Source: Thelephora terrestris
Lineage: Eukaryota; Basidiomycota; Agaricomycetes; Thelephorales; Thelephoraceae
NCBI GenBank assembly: GCA_015956445.1
Contig: WIUZ02000007.1
Location: 1,364,001 to 1,428,000 of the forward strand
Reading direction: 5' to 3'
Length of the DNA: 64,000 nucleotides
Shown here: one piece after another, positions 22,842 through 35,820 of the stretch
Layout: each line of letters opens with the position of its first letter
How positions within the stretch are numbered: position 1 is the first letter of the stretch
The notes under the pieces: generated by a model
Database searches by the model: none
Told to the model about the DNA's origin: nothing
The model's input: only the letters and a program-made list of their open reading frames with translations
Translations under genes and position numbers: made by a program

Positions 22842-25800
22842 CTACCTGCTGGCATAATCATCGTCATACTCAAACCCGACACCAAGACCATCACTATTCT
22901 CTCCCTCATCGTGGTTACCAACTTCCTGAATTCCGTCATCGCTCTCATTCCCGCTACTGCCGTCAAGGCCTGCAAACTTGAGGATGTCATCTTGTTGATT
23001 GCTGAGAGGCGTGGTTTTCGATGTGGACGGGTTACCCGACAAGAGGTTCTCGTGCGAGTTTGACGGGCCGGGAGGTTGTTTTGACGCTGGAGAGGTGACC
23101 TCAGCGGCCCAGGTGTATCCCTTCATCCATGAGACATCGAGGTTCAATGCGAGAAGGTGAGGTATCCACTGGTTGGCGAAGGAAACTGCAAGTTGGTGAT
23201 ATGTGTTCGCCTGTTTGTGAGCATAACCGTCAATTCCATGCTGAATGTCAGCCGCGATAGAGCCCAGGCGAGATCCGACTTTCTCTCTCCACCACGTGGA
23301 CTTCCACTCAAGAAACGCGATAACCCGGCGCATCTCTTCTTGCAATAAGTCCGACTCCTCCTTCCAACGGTCAGCTCTTGCCCTGCAGGTCATCCACTCG
23401 TGACGGACGGTCTCGTTGACCTCCTGCTCGGGAGAATTAGTTCCCTGCTGAAGTACCGCCGCAGAACCTCTCCAGATCCAGGACATAGTGTAACGGCCAT
23501 CCCCGACGCCTTGTTCCTCCACCTCCTTCCCTGGTCCGCGATTATCCTTGTCGGACAATTCAAGGTACTCCAAGCGCCAGTCGCCTGTGGGATCCAAAGA
23601 AAGGAGAGCAGAGTAGGCTAAACGATAACGAAGCACTGTTCGGCCTATTCGAACAACGATCCCGGACTCAGCGGTCCTCGACTTCGTTTGTGTTTTCTGG
23701 CCCTCACCAACTACGTTGGACCTGAAGTAGGTCCTCAGGCTTCGGAGGGTCCGCCTGAGACGCCGCAGGTCTACCAAGTTGTCTTGGACTTGGGCCAGGC
23801 GGAGGGTGCGTTCGGTCTCCGTGATACCCTGGTGGCATGATGACCGGTCGTCCTGGGAGACCTGAGAGGGGAGGAAGAGCGGCCACAGTTCAGGTTTCGA
23901 CTCGTCAAATTCATAATCGTCTGAAGTAGGGAGGTCCTGTTCGCCAGAAAGATAGCCAGATACCCGTGGCATGTATATAGACTGAGCCGTCCTCCACAAG
24001 TTGATGCGTCGCGCAAGAACATTCCGTCGCTCTTGAATTTCCAGTTTCTGTGGGTCTGTTCGTTGTTCCTTGGATCCTTGATGCATGATAACTTGCTGTC
24101 TGTAAGGATGAGGCAGAATTAATATCCGTTGGCCCCAGAGGAGGCCACACGACACTTACTGTTGGTTCTCAAGCTCGAGACCCATGCGGACAAAGGCGAA
24201 CGGAGATAGTGTGTGCGGGGCGGTACTTCTAGACTTAGGATCAAGCGCTTCAACCTCCGAGAGTTTCCATTTTGCAGAATTGAAGTTCGAGCCTAGAATG
24301 ACACAGAGTCAGAAATAATCAAGCATAAGGATGGGTCGAATGATTGGCTTACCCCTCTCGACCACTTGATATGGGTCTGGCTGCGAAAAGTCCTTATCCC
24401 ACCTAAGCTTCATCATCTTCCATTCGTGGATCACACTAGATGGCCTGTGCTTCTCGAAATCTTGACAAGCCTCCTCACACTTCCTTGCCATGACAACGGC
24501 CTCGCGTAAGTTTTTCAACAACAGGGGTCCTACCGTGAGCACGTTCGTGGTTAGTGATTGTGCGGGTAAACTCAAATAACATGGAACATCATACCAAACC
24601 CAATAATCTTCCGCCAATTCCAGCCGCCCCAATGCCCATCTAGTGCCGAATGTCGCGCGCCAGCACCCATCTCTCGCGTCGAAATGGCTGCTGGGTTAGT
24701 GTGAGCCCACCCAGACTCAATGTTTTCTCCATGAGTGCGGCCAACGCCCGGCCGGTAGTTGAACGAGTATTTTGTGTGACAACTGGAGCCGTGGGCGGGG
24801 AGGTGGAATTTCGGAATGAAAAATTCCAGCGTAAACTTGTCTTCGGGAAACTGGAGATCTTCAGAATAACTTTCTATCCTCTGACGCAACTTGATGGACC
24901 AACGGCATGCGATATCGTAAGAAACTTTGATGGTCTTGATGCCCTCGTCTTTGAGAGTGGACAGGAAAATGTAGTCCATGTTTACAAACCTGATTATAAG
25001 TCGTTGAGATGCAAGGGAATACAACAGTAACACGATAGCCCACCTCTCTCCTTTTTGCAAATCGACGACACCATTCTTGCGGACAAAACCATGGCGACAA
25101 ACCACGGCACCCACACCAGACACGGTAAAGTCCCTTGAACGTTTTGAGTTCGCCTGGTTTACGGCATGGAATTCCGTGCCACAAGTCTCGATCTGTTGGC
25201 GCGTGAACTTGCGTACAGCTTGGCAGCAAAACTGAAGAGAACACTCACGTTATCCTCGACGCCATGATTCCCGAGGTGCGCTTCGAACTTCGCAGCATTC
25301 ACGAAGTAGGCCAGTCCGGACCCAAGCTCAGGGTCTTGTATACCGCGAGACTTTAGTTTGAGCCTGAAGTTTGCATCGATTGCAATGAAAAGACTGTACA
25401 ACCACCTAAAATAAATTGCCATTGAGGAAGGAAGTATGGTAGAAAACTAGGAGACAAACGCTTTATCTCCTGGCACATTTTCCCAGCCTGGAGGCAAATT
25501 CTGTCCCGGGTGGGGGCATGCTGGACACTCAATTGCGAGTGATCCATCACCGAGGTCGTCGACCGCCACAGAGGTATGACCGGCGGCACCGCGTTTTATG
25601 TCCTTGAGGTGACGCCATTGCCGGGCGCACCTTGAGATCTCGTGGTATCGGTACTGCCAACAAATATAAGCGGGGTGGTGGAATTCTCAACAGGAAAACA
25701 CACCTTCGTATCCAAACGTCCACAATTATCAGTCTTTTGCATGATTGTGGTATAGAAGTCGTAGAGATTCAACTTTCCCTGGAGGGATATCTTGTGGTAT

Positions 25801-26742
25801 GTGTCCAAAAGATCGAACGTGAAAACAGTCTTGGGGCGAAGCACTGACGCCGGGTACCAACGAACCCTCAGCAACTGTCGAAAAGGCTCCAGGAATGAAG
25901 TTTTCGAGCAGTGGCAAAAACGGACGCGAACGAAATGATAACCGGAGAGGTCGATCACAGTGATCAGCTGTGTTTCCGTGTTGATGGGACAGATGTCAGT
26001 GTTGTGGTGGCCGAGATTGACGATAAGCCCAAGATTTTCAAGGGTTGCGCTCTCGAAGAAACCGCCGTTCCACCGCTAGGGTTTGTTTAGCATTGATAGA
26101 GGTACATAACATTCAACTCACCTGAAGCCTGTGGAGCGGGAGGTCCCGGTGGGACAAAAGGATACATCCAGCGCAATGCATAAGTTCTTCAACACAGTCC
26201 CCGCATCTGAACTCCCCCTGGCTGTTTGAGCAATCCACGCAAAGCGTATGGTCATTCAGCGCGTCACCTAGACCATCGAGGCGGAGCAATTCGTCCAGAA
26301 CGACCGGGCGGTACTGAAGCCATTGTTCCATCCTGGTCTAGAAACGCGCGTGAGCAGATGGTACACACAGGTGTGAGAGATTCACCATGCTTACGCTGTC
26401 ATTCTCCTTGGAAGGCTTTACGCGCTTCCGCTTCGGACGTAGTTTCGTCACCTCGGGGAGGCATTCAGAGTCGGCAAGGGTACCAGCGTCTTCAGCATCT
26501 TCGTTCCCCTTGTTCGTCGACGACTCTCCGGGTTGGTCTAAAGACTTGTGGTAATGCTTGACCGTTCGCCTGCTCGCTGAGACGCGTCCAGTTCGTTCAG
26601 ATGTAGACACGTCCCAAACGCGAATATCCTCCGCAGCATTGTCGGCATGTTTGGGGAATTCAAGATCGACAAACGTGTACGGCGCGTCGCCTCTCCTTCT
26701 TTTACGAGCCGTCTTGGGAGCTGCCCCCTGACGTTTGAGCAT
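22842..26742 (-). CDS. KDZ transposase with CxC2 cysteine cluster
   Basis: About ten exons, start ATG at 26742 (MLKRQGAAPKTARKRRRGD), stop at 22842. An N-terminal basic region (KRKRVKPSKEN) precedes the CxC2 zinc cluster CVDC..RCGDC..HCAGC..H..PLHR. Next come WNGGFFESATLENLGL and LGHHNTDICP, a second pair IECPACPHPGQ, and the core GVGAVVCRHGFVRKNG. Putative catalytic acids lie in VNMDYIFLST, VSYDIACRW and RTHGENIESGWAH. The conserved blocks KFHLPAHGSSC and STREMGAGARHSALDGHWGG follow. The tail is acidic with coiled-coil-like helices. All exons join with GT..AG sites and no stop or frameshift was found, so the enzyme may be functional. The family cuts and pastes DNA in the nucleus and presumably recognises the inverted arms. 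Confidence 0.93.
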
Positions 26743-29282
26743 AATGAGAAGAAAGGAAAGTTGCCGGGAGTGCCCGGTGCCCTGTTCGGAAGGTGAGTAC
26801 AGAGGAAGCAGTTGCCCAATTATGAATGCACCTCCCGACTGCCGCGGCCCTGCCGGAGTGCCGGAAACTCCACCCACCGGGGAAAATTCCCTGAATAATG
26901 ATTATAATTAGCGATCCTTCACCAGCTCCCCTCCAGGTTTGGGCCTCGGCGAGTGAAGAGCGGCATGGGTATTGTGCCTGACTGAAAACTTACCTCGGTA
27001 TAGACAAACGTACTCTGGAGGTAAACAGTCCATTCTTGGGCTTGAGTACCTGAGATCTTAAACACGTTGGATGCTCTCGAAATCGGTCGACCCGCTGATA
27101 TCGCTGGCAGGAACGATTCTGAAACGTGGTCAGCCGACGGGTGCTGGTCATGTGCAGGCGCTTCTTTATCTGTTATCGCCAAAGTGCTTCTGGCGCTAGC
27201 TTCGCTCACGCATCCCCTCCAACTATTGGCTCCTGCTTAATATCGCTGAGAGCTCGTTGTAATGAGGGCATGATTCTCGCGTGGTTTTGGACGGTACAGC
27301 CACCTGGATCGCTTGCGATGGTGCAGATGCTTCACCGCGCCCTTACAATCAGTGGAGGTATGTTCAGCCCTATCTCTGACCTCTAACCATAACCTGAAAT
27401 GGTGTCGACAGGTACGGAATCAATCTCTTTGTTGACGCGTCCAAATATCGTATATTAACGGTTTTGTATGTCAAGGCCTTCGTGCATCGAGGTTTTCGTA
27501 TCAATCCCCTTCGCAGTCTCCTTCACGTTCCACTGTCCATGGGACTCGCTTCTCCTGTGGTCCCTATGTTTCTTCTCGCCGAGGTTACTAGAGTCTGACC
27601 ATACTTGGCATGACTCAAGGCATCCATTATTTCGTAATAGTTAGGGTCCGAGTAGATTAGCGGGACGACCAGCGTTGATTCAGCGAGACACAGAGCATTA
27701 TTTAACTTGAATTTACACTTTTTGGTATCGCAAACACGGCCTTCCTCAATATCTAAGTTTAATAATTCGGTTAATCGAATAATTTGGTTAATCGCTTTTT
27801 CAAAAACATAGACCATAGAAAGGATTCTCGAAGGAATCAATCGAGGATACCGCTGTTTTGGTGTTGCCTCTAGTGAAATTCGGTGGACTTAATTTTTTTT
27901 GGCTTTGGAAGAACGCACTCTGCAACTAAAAAATAAGCCAGGTGAACGGATTAGTAACACGTTGAACGTTAACGTTCAAACCAAGGGGGCGAGTCCACCA
28001 CTGGCGACCAGATTGAAGATTCTGTGCACTTAGTGATTTCAGGTGTGCTCAAACGTATGCGCCGGTTGATCCATGACTAACGATGCACGATGCACGATGA
28101 GCTAACAGGCATACTGGAAGCTAGGTGTTTGCTATATCCCCTCCGATTTCAAATTTTCGTACCAACCAAGTTTTTGCTTTCTCGAGATCTTTGATCATCA
28201 ATCTCACTGGACGGTCTGACCACCTGTTTCGATCGATGGTATAATCTACATATCTCACTCGAGGGTTCGATTGGTGCACAAGAATTCATACGCTCTCTTG
28301 CTCTCCTGGAGGAACCTCACTAACGCCGCCCCCACTGCAGGTAAGCTGAGTGGTTGTACTACGCGCGCACAAATTTCGAGAGATTCTAGGACTTCGTGCG
28401 TTGCACCAGTTCAGCAACACTCCAACCGGCGTGCGTTTGAAAATTCCATCTGCAATTTCTTCGCATCAGAAAACAGCCTGGCCTCCTAGACATGGCCAGG
28501 AAGTATAACGGCCCTGCCTCCAGTCTTCCGAGTGCAGATGTGATTACTAGATCTGTTCTCAGCAGAATTCCATCGATTCATCCATTGCCTACTGACCGTA
28601 CAAGGTCTCGGATCTCGGATCCCGGGTGTTGAAGAAAAACCTCTTTTGGCATATGTACACGTAGTTCCTGTGCCACGGGTACTCTCGAAGTGGTGTAAAT
28701 GGTGTGCAGATGCAGCAACAATGATATTCTGCTTTTTATCACAATCATCGCCCAGTATTCATCACAATCGCGTGTGCATGAGAAGGGAAGCGCACGGACT
28801 ACGAATAATAACTACTACCCGAACGATTATCTACGTTATTGATTGTTCATAAGTCTGAAAATGTGTATATACGTATGGGCCTGGCACGCTGAGCTTCATC
28901 GAGTGAGAATTCGGTCGAGTGGGAGTGCGTATGCCAGAAATATACAGAGATATCGACTAAGCGTCAAGATAACACTTATGCCAAGCGTTCCAGCTTGCAG
29001 GGTTGCGATTCTGCACAGGAGGCAACGCCCAAGCCCTAAAGCACTGAATATTCGTATAGGTACAGCCGGTTGTTCCATACATTTAACTGCGCTCGTGTAC
29101 ACAAGGTATGACCTGACACCATCTGGAGCCAAGAAATGAGAAGTCTATTTTTCGGGCATCGATATCATCGATGTACAAGAACATATGGAGATACTCTTCG
29201 GGACATTAGCAGAGGGCTACGGAACAAATCGACGACAGGTATGCGAAGGGTGCGAAGTCTCGATAGCAAGCGCAAAATAATT
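26743..29282. other. AT-richer gap, no supportable gene
   Basis: The first 200 bp contain the KDZ promoter region. A plus-strand frame at 27126-27386 might continue across a GT..AG intron into about 27412-27590, but no domain is seen. The rest, including 27840-29100, has only short frames and looks intergenic. Confidence 0.4.
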
Positions 29283-30382
29283 CTAAGTCAAGATCTGAAT
29301 GGAGCCGGAAGCGAGACTAGCGTTGTAGAAATCCCTGGCTTGCTCCCATGATTTTGCCGCGTAGTAGAAACTCCCAGAAATTCCAAACACCCAGGGCTCG
29401 GCCTCTTCCCTGACAATGGGTCTATGAGATGAGCGCCGGGATTGAGAACCAACTCACCAGTCGGTAAATATACCCACGTAGAGACCCTTGGTGATGACAA
29501 AATACATACAAGGAGGAGCATGTCCTGGAGCCGTAGGAGGGCTGTAATAGGTTCCTGGAGCCCCTGGCACGAAACGTAAGGCCACGCGGATCTTTTCGAG
29601 TCGGAATAAAGACACACCTGAGGGAAGGAATGGGGGGTGATAGCTGTAGTCGGGGAACCTGACGTTTTCTCGAGAGGAAAGGATGAGAGGATAACGGCCA
29701 TGGATCTTGAGTGAGGCTGATGATGGAATTTGCTCTGGATCTGGGATTGGAGTAGGGATACGAGTGAGAACCGGAGACGAGGTAGGAGCCGGGGGTATGG
29801 CCCTGGTAGGGGTAATAGTAACTGTGCGACGAGGTAAAGAAGTAGTGCTGGGTTGATCGGGATCTATCCCGACGTTGGGCGACCCAAAGTCCGCGCCAAA
29901 GTCTTCGGCCCCAGGGGGAGGGTAGGTGCAGGAACCTGAAAAATGTCAGACAAGATGGAAAAAAGTACTGGAGACTTACGCGGGTCCATGGCGAGGCCTT
30001 TAAAGTCCAAGGAGACCTTACGCCCCATCAAATCCAACGCCAGGTCAGCCTTCATCAAGAGGGAGTCTAGCCTGTACCGAATCTCCCTCAACTCATCCTC
30101 GGGGAGCTCGACGATTAAACAGTGAGACATCCGTATTAAGCCGTCGCACATCGCGAAAGCAGTTGAGTTGGGAAGCACTACAAAGTCAGCTCCAGCGATT
30201 TGGTGGCGCATTGTAAACAGGGGAGAGGTAAAAGATGCAGGTTGATGACGACGGCGGGGAGGGCGTGGAAAACAACCTTTCCCGTTGTTTAAATACATAC
30301 TGTAGGCAGACCGCTTTGGGGACGAAGGCGGCCACATGGCCTGAGGCGTTGGCTGGCGTGGGGGGCGATGATCCCGCGGCAT
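29283..30382 (-). CDS. Hypothetical protein with viroplasmin/RNase H1-N-like domain
   Basis: The ATG at 30382 gives MPRDHRPPRQPTPQAMWPPS. A middle exon (MSHCLIVELPEDELREIRYR and KADLALDLMGRKVSLDFKGL) is followed by a proline/threonine-rich linker. The C-terminal exons then give MYFVITKGLYVGIFTDW, spliced at GTGAGT..CAG to EEAEPWVFGISGSFYYAAKS and WEQARDFYNASLASGS, with the stop at 29285-29283. The pattern [FY]-V-x3-G-x-x-V-G-I-F-x-x-W followed by G[IV]SG..Y..[WF]E.A...Y is that of the small domain at the N-terminus of RNase H1 and in caulimovirus viroplasmin. That domain binds RNA/DNA hybrids or double-stranded RNA in the known cases. No catalytic RNase H part is present. The role in the element is unknown. 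Confidence 0.6.
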
Positions 30383-31283
30383 CTGAATATCATATATGAA
30401 AATTTTGCAAAACTGATCGAGCAACCAACCTCCCCGCTACTTCCAAGTCCTCCAGGTTTCGAGCTATCCCCTACCTTTCACCAGCCACCCACCACCTCTT
30501 GGTGGGGCTCACATGGGAGTGGTTCGGGAGATGGATGGTCGGGTTGTTGGTTATATGGGTGATGTGCGTAGCTAAGCATTCCCTCTCTCGTTGATATGTA
30601 TTGATGATCATTTTCGAAAGGCAAGATTCGGTGGAGCGGAACGTGGCGTCTCCTCCTGAATGATTCACACGCCTTACGTCCCTCAGCTTGATGGATTAAA
30701 GGTTGAAGGAGGTGATTATGGCCCAGTTGGACTTCGACTTGCTCAATGGATTAAAGTTTGATAGGATGATTCTTGCTCAGGTCATCGACTTGCTCGATGG
30801 CTATTTCATACCAACTCTGGAAGGCGTAACTCACTCTGTGTATAGATATCTCCGTGTTTCACTTGGGCGCATGCCAAAGATGGTGTCGGCTGACCCGATG
30901 GTCACTCGCCGGTGCACGCGTTCCTTCCACTCATTCTCTCGGCCCCACTGCCAGGTGCGTCAACTGGCAGACTTACACGAGACCAGAATTTTTACAAGAG
31001 AAGTAATTTACCTAGCCGCCGGGATGGTGCACTAAGACTGAATGTGACGCCGAAATGGTACCATCGCGACAAGCGATTGTCGGCCTACTGGGATCCTCAA
31101 ACAGGCTCACAAATACCATGCGCAACACCGGCAGAGAACACGCAGTACGGGTTGCCAGAACGCCTTGACATCCATAGCAACTTGCTGTCAATTCTCCGTA
31201 TGGAAGGGCACTGGTCGCACTTCAGGTGGATATAAAATCCAAGTTATCAGGTCAAGTGTGAATCCCATCATACCCTCTGACCT
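30383..31283. other. Region between divergent genes
   Basis: This is the shared upstream region of the minus-strand gene ending at 29283 and the plus-strand gene starting at 31400. A plus-strand frame at 30703-31035 has an imperfect internal repeat (LDFDLLNGLKFD and VIDLLDGYF), but no domain or splice partner was found. Confidence 0.35.
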
Positions 31284-31399
31284 CGTTATTACTCCTCCAC
31301 TAGTCTTACCTTGTTATCGCTCCCTCGCCAGTCTCACCTCAATACCGCTCCTTCGCCAGTCTCACTTCGTTATCACTCCTTCGCTAGTCTCACCTCACT
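31284..31399 (+). repeat. Four tandem 29-bp units directly before an ATG
   Basis: Units of about 28-29 bp on the pattern TTATCGCTCC.TCGCCAGTCTCACCTC are repeated four times with a few changes, ending one base before the ATG at 31400. They would lie in the 5' leader or core promoter of the next gene. Confidence 0.8.
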
Positions 31400-34256
31400 A
31401 TGCCGCCAAGACGCTCGGACGGGAAGTCTAAGGAACAGGTCGAATTTCTGACGTCCCATTTGGCAAACTTTTTTATCCATCAGACCGCTGGATCGTTGGA
31501 TCGTTTCTGGCCACGTGTATACGAGGGCTGGCAGAAGCAGTGGCCTATCGTCCCTCCTGCTGAGGACATCAAGGTACACGGCTCGCGTGAGAAAGCATTA
31601 TCGAAACTCCGTGCGGCTAATAACAAAGTGCGTATTATAAGATGCCTCTACCTTTTATTCTAATCATTCATTTCATCGATAGAATCTACGCACGTGGTTC
31701 CACAACAAGGGTCGTCCGACCTCCAAGTCGTCAAAATCCGATCTGCGATTGGGCCAAACTGAAAAGCGAAAACTCGCCCCTGCACAAGCCTACTGCAATT
31801 ACAACTGGGAATCCGGCCTCAAAGACGTTGTTGAGGCCCGCTGGGACCAACATCTGAAGTCCCAACCGACCCCAACCTCTGCCGCTCAGATCCCGATCGA
31901 CTTCAAACTCAAAATTTCAAAAGAGCTCTACGACGCGCTTCCTCCTGACGAGAGGAAACAGGTTGAAGAGCGTCGTGATGCGGAATGGGCGAAACTGTAC
32001 CGGCCGGTACGGGACATCGTGGATCCTCAGGAACGAGATGAGAAACTCACCTGGCACGAACAGTAAGATATTCCTACATCATTATCTGCAACGTCTTCTT
32101 ATATGGTCGTTGCACCACTCTAGTAACCAGCCCACGGTGGCAAAAACCTTGTCCCGTGCGCTCAAGAACCTCGAAGATCAGGCAGGGTGTATTGCCCATC
32201 TGCTTGTTGGGTATGTAAATCCTCGAGATGGAACCGCGACCTTTCAGAAGTGAGTTTTCGATGCATTTCCCAGATCGCCTCAATCTAACGCCCTTGAAAT
32301 GAAGTTATTCTCAGGGGGAAGGTGAGTTTTTGGACTTTCGCCACTTCTGCGGGGATGATTGGAACGATGTCATCGAGAAGAGGTTCACAGAGTGGGGTAT
32401 GGAGATCTTCGGTAGTACGTGCCCCTGAGACATAGTCGAGGAAAAAACATTAACCGCCTTGCTTCAGAACCAAATACTAGTGGACGATCGCAATTCATGT
32501 TCACCAACGCACCTCCTGTCCCTCAACCCACTGCGTCCTCGTCCACCACGCGGGATTCTGCAACTCCGATGGAGGAATACAGCGAAGCCTCGCCTAGTCC
32601 CAGTATCAACGCAGTCGACGATGTTGAAGGTGTCGGGATTGCCGACGTCATTGCTCTTGACGAGCACGCTGAAGACGCGAGGGCCGTTCCTCAGGAAATC
32701 TCTGCAACTCAACAGACGCCCGGGCCCATCGAGTTCATCTCCCCCCAGGAAATCTTCGGGATTCCTATGTCCATTGAGTTCACTGCGGACAACATTTCCA
32801 CCACTTCACCCGTTGCTGTCCAGCTGCCTTCCATTGCTCCTTCGCCTCTTGATTTTCCCCGGGTGACCACACCCCACCAAACCACCATTGCTCCTGTGGT
32901 CTCCGGACCCCTTCTTGTCACTCCTCTTGAGCCATCCCAAGCCGTTGTTTCCCCTCTTGCTTCTGAAATCACAGATCTTGTCTCTTCCTCTGATGCTCTT
33001 GGTTCGCCTCATCAAGCAAAAAATCACTCCGTCGTTGATAAGCTCTCCGGTACACACGACCTCCCTCAAGCCCCTCAAGTTGTCGGCCCGCATCCTGCAG
33101 AAGGGGCCACCAATGGCATGTCTGGAACGACCAGAAGCACCTACAAAACTCGGGTACGGACCGAGGGAGCACTCGCCATTCAATCACGACGTGATTCTGT
33201 GGAAGGAGCCCCTGACGTCATTTTGACACTCGGCGGGTCCGGGTATGAACTTCCAGGGCGCCCATATGACTCACCCCTTTCCACCGCGTCATCTGCCACG
33301 TCTCATCACTTAAAACAGACCACGACCCCATTTGACAACCTCATCGTACCCTCGTCGCAACAGTCGCTCGAGGGGGTCTTGACGATACCTGTGGAGATCA
33401 ATACGACCCTCTCTTCCATCTCCGGTGAACCTGCTATCCCACCACAGGAAGAGCATCTCGAGGCATCTTCCCCCGTCGTCAGAAAACTATCCCTCTTTAC
33501 TCCCCGGATCATCCCCACCTACCATATCGACCGATCGGACATCCCGTCCTGGCTCATCGACCGTGGGAGACTCGACTTCATTCTATCCGTGGAGGCGGGA
33601 GGTCTCTGGGAAAAACTCATTATGACCTGGCTCCGTCAGGAGAGAAGGCTCGGTTTTGGCCTCGACGAAAAGATTGTGAGTAGGAGTCTATGTCGTCCCC
33701 CATTGCATTTCTAATCACTTTCCCACAGGGAGTAAACCTGAACTCGACACAGAAGCCCAAAATCCTTGGCGAATACTTCAAATGGCATCACAACCCCTCC
33801 AAAGGGGATTCCGTCGTATTGCCGGAGTTCGGCGAGGAGGTCGCGCTTTGGTGGTACAGTATTCAACCCCAATGGCGTCCCAAGTCCGAGACCCACGACA
33901 GTGACTACTCTTATATACTCGCCGGTGGGAAGAAGGGCGTGTTCCTCCTCATCTTGTGCTTGGCTTGGTGGGACCGCGCGTGGGCCCAGAAGTTGGAGGG
34001 AGAGAAGCCTGAACGCCATGTAGCTGCACGAGCTGCCACAAAGGACGACGCCAACTTGGATCCCCGCAGTCTACCTGCTCACGATTGCGCCTGGTTCAAT
34101 ATCCTCTGCGACCTGATATACGTCCTGGAGCGTGCACAGGGCTGGCCGGTTCCCGCCAAGGGTGGTCCCGCGACCACAGGAGCACGCTCCGGACGAACGA
34201 AGCGAGCAGCTGAGCCAGCAAACGCTTCGCCGCGAAAGAAGAAGAGGTCGTCTTGA
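31400..34256 (+). CDS. Large hypothetical protein, putative KDZ passenger gene
   Basis: The ATG at 31400 gives MPPRRSDGKSKEQVEFLTSH. Exons follow with LDRFWPRVYEGWQKQWP, TWFHNKGRPTSKSSKSD, QPTVAKTLSRALKNLEDQAG and FLDFRHFCGDDWNDVIEKRF. Then come a long S/T/P-rich linker of about 330 residues and a C-terminal domain with GVNLNSTQKPKILGEYFKWH, EFGEEVALWWYSIQPQWRP, GGKKGVFLLILCLAWWDRAW and a basic tail ending KKKRSS. This layout (W-rich N-terminal block, disordered linker, GxNLNxTxKP..WW..xQPxWR C-terminal block) is a lineage-expanded agaricomycete hypothetical family. No enzymatic motif is evident. All six visible introns have GT..AG ends, and no break was seen. It is transcribed away from the KDZ gene. 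Confidence 0.72.
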
Positions 34257-34775
34257 TTGTTCCTCTATAGCTGCTTTTGTCTTCACCCCCATTGCCCGCT
34301 GATCACCTTCCTGCCCGTTTTCTTTTTTGTTGACGCTCTCTCACAATCCACCCGCCTGTCTTTGCAAATATCTACGAGTGCTGATGTATACCGCTTTCCC
34401 GACTACCGTTGACTTTGCCTCTCGCCCTTGTTTTTACACCACCTTAACCACCTGTCTTTACAAGTTACCGATCAATATCGTTGTCATCGTGTTTGACATA
34501 TCGTTCGACACATGAAAATTGATCACGCTGGATATATCGATCACTTTTGTCTTCAGTCGGGCACCGGAAATGCCAATAATGAATGAATGAGGTAACCGCC
34601 TCGGAGTACTTCTCGAGTAGTGGTCATCCTTTCGCGCGAGCACTATCTATTCAGGATGGGCAACTTCCCAAGTGGTCCGTTGCTGGCTTCTTATCTCGCC
34701 ACATCCCCATATTTGGTCGTGATAAAAGGATGCTCGTGCGGGCAGATGACACAGTTTTCCCCCTCCTAGCCCCCC

Positions 34776-35820
34776 ATGCAGAACAGCAGAACGACTGGGT
34801 CCCCTGCCCTGTTCGAGGCCCGTATCGCGCTCTCTAGTCGTGCCACTCCTGTTACTCCCACTCCAAGACGTGTCCGTGGTGGTGACGACCTTTTGCGAAG
34901 CCCCATTTCCGCACGCGAATTTTCCTCCAAGAAGTCTCGCCGAGACGACAGCATTTTTAGTGAATATAAGGCAATTTTGAGGCGTGCGACAACCCTCGTC
35001 ACTTTCGAGTGGGATGCTCAAACTTCAAAGGGCGCTCTCGTTCCCATTCCTTAGTGAGTCGTTTTGATTTCCTGTTTTAGCTCCGCTCACATTGCCGTGG
35101 GTCAGCCCTCTGGATGAGAACGGATCACCAGTCGAGCCGTCACATTTGCCGCAGTTCCTTCAGACACATGACTGGGATCGTCCGTCATGTTTCTGTGTGA
35201 TGCGTGGATCCCCTCGCAAGGCACAGTTCCTCGTCCCAACCTGGCGGGAGTCCGCATCGTTTGATATGATGTGTCTCGTCTGTCCCGAGTCCGACTGTTC
35301 CTACTTCGGTGAGTTTGCACGTCACGTCTACACTCACAGATTGTTGACACTTCGGCATTTAGTGAACGTTGTCGAACTTATGAGTAATTACAGGGACCAA
35401 GTCCTGTCCGTTAGAGACGCAGGTGCGAGCGAAAGCGACTCGGCGACATCGAGCAGTGGTCAGTATATTTGAACCACCTCAGTGCGTACTGTGGCTTACT
35501 ACCACGCGATTACTCTAGGTATCACCGCGGAGGCTGTCCCGAAGAAACGTAAGCGCAACCTTCGACAGAGGGCTCCCGATGTTAAGGGGAAGTCGGCCAG
35601 TCTCAACGTTGCCTCGTCGTCGAGCCGCCCCAAGTCACATCCAAACGATTGCCCATCTGCAGGGGTTGCTTCAACAGTTTCAAACCTCCTCAGCAGACAC
35701 GGTGTCCTCCAGGAACAATTTTACAAGGCATTCCGTGTTTGTGACTATTGTCGTAGGATCGTCTGCAATGAGACCTCCCAGATTGACGGCCACGTTTGTG
35801 TAATTGAAGTCGAAGACTAG
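34776..35820 (+). CDS. Small hypothetical protein with C-terminal Cys/His knuckle
   Basis: The ATG at 34776 begins MQNSRTTGSPALFEARIALS. Four exons give EYKAILRRATTLVTFEWDAQ, LDENGSPVEPSHLPQFLQTH, SFDMMCLVCPESDCSYF, a serine-rich linker with KKRKRNLRQR (nuclear-signal-like), and a C-terminal RVCDYCRRIVCNE...DGHVC. Two cysteine groups (CLVC...C and CDYC..C...H.C) suggest zinc binding. The second intron acceptor near 35104 was chosen because it alone keeps the frame open. It follows the 31.4-34.3 kb gene by about 520 bp on the same strand, inside the KDZ element, and is probably a second passenger. Function unknown. Confidence 0.62.
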
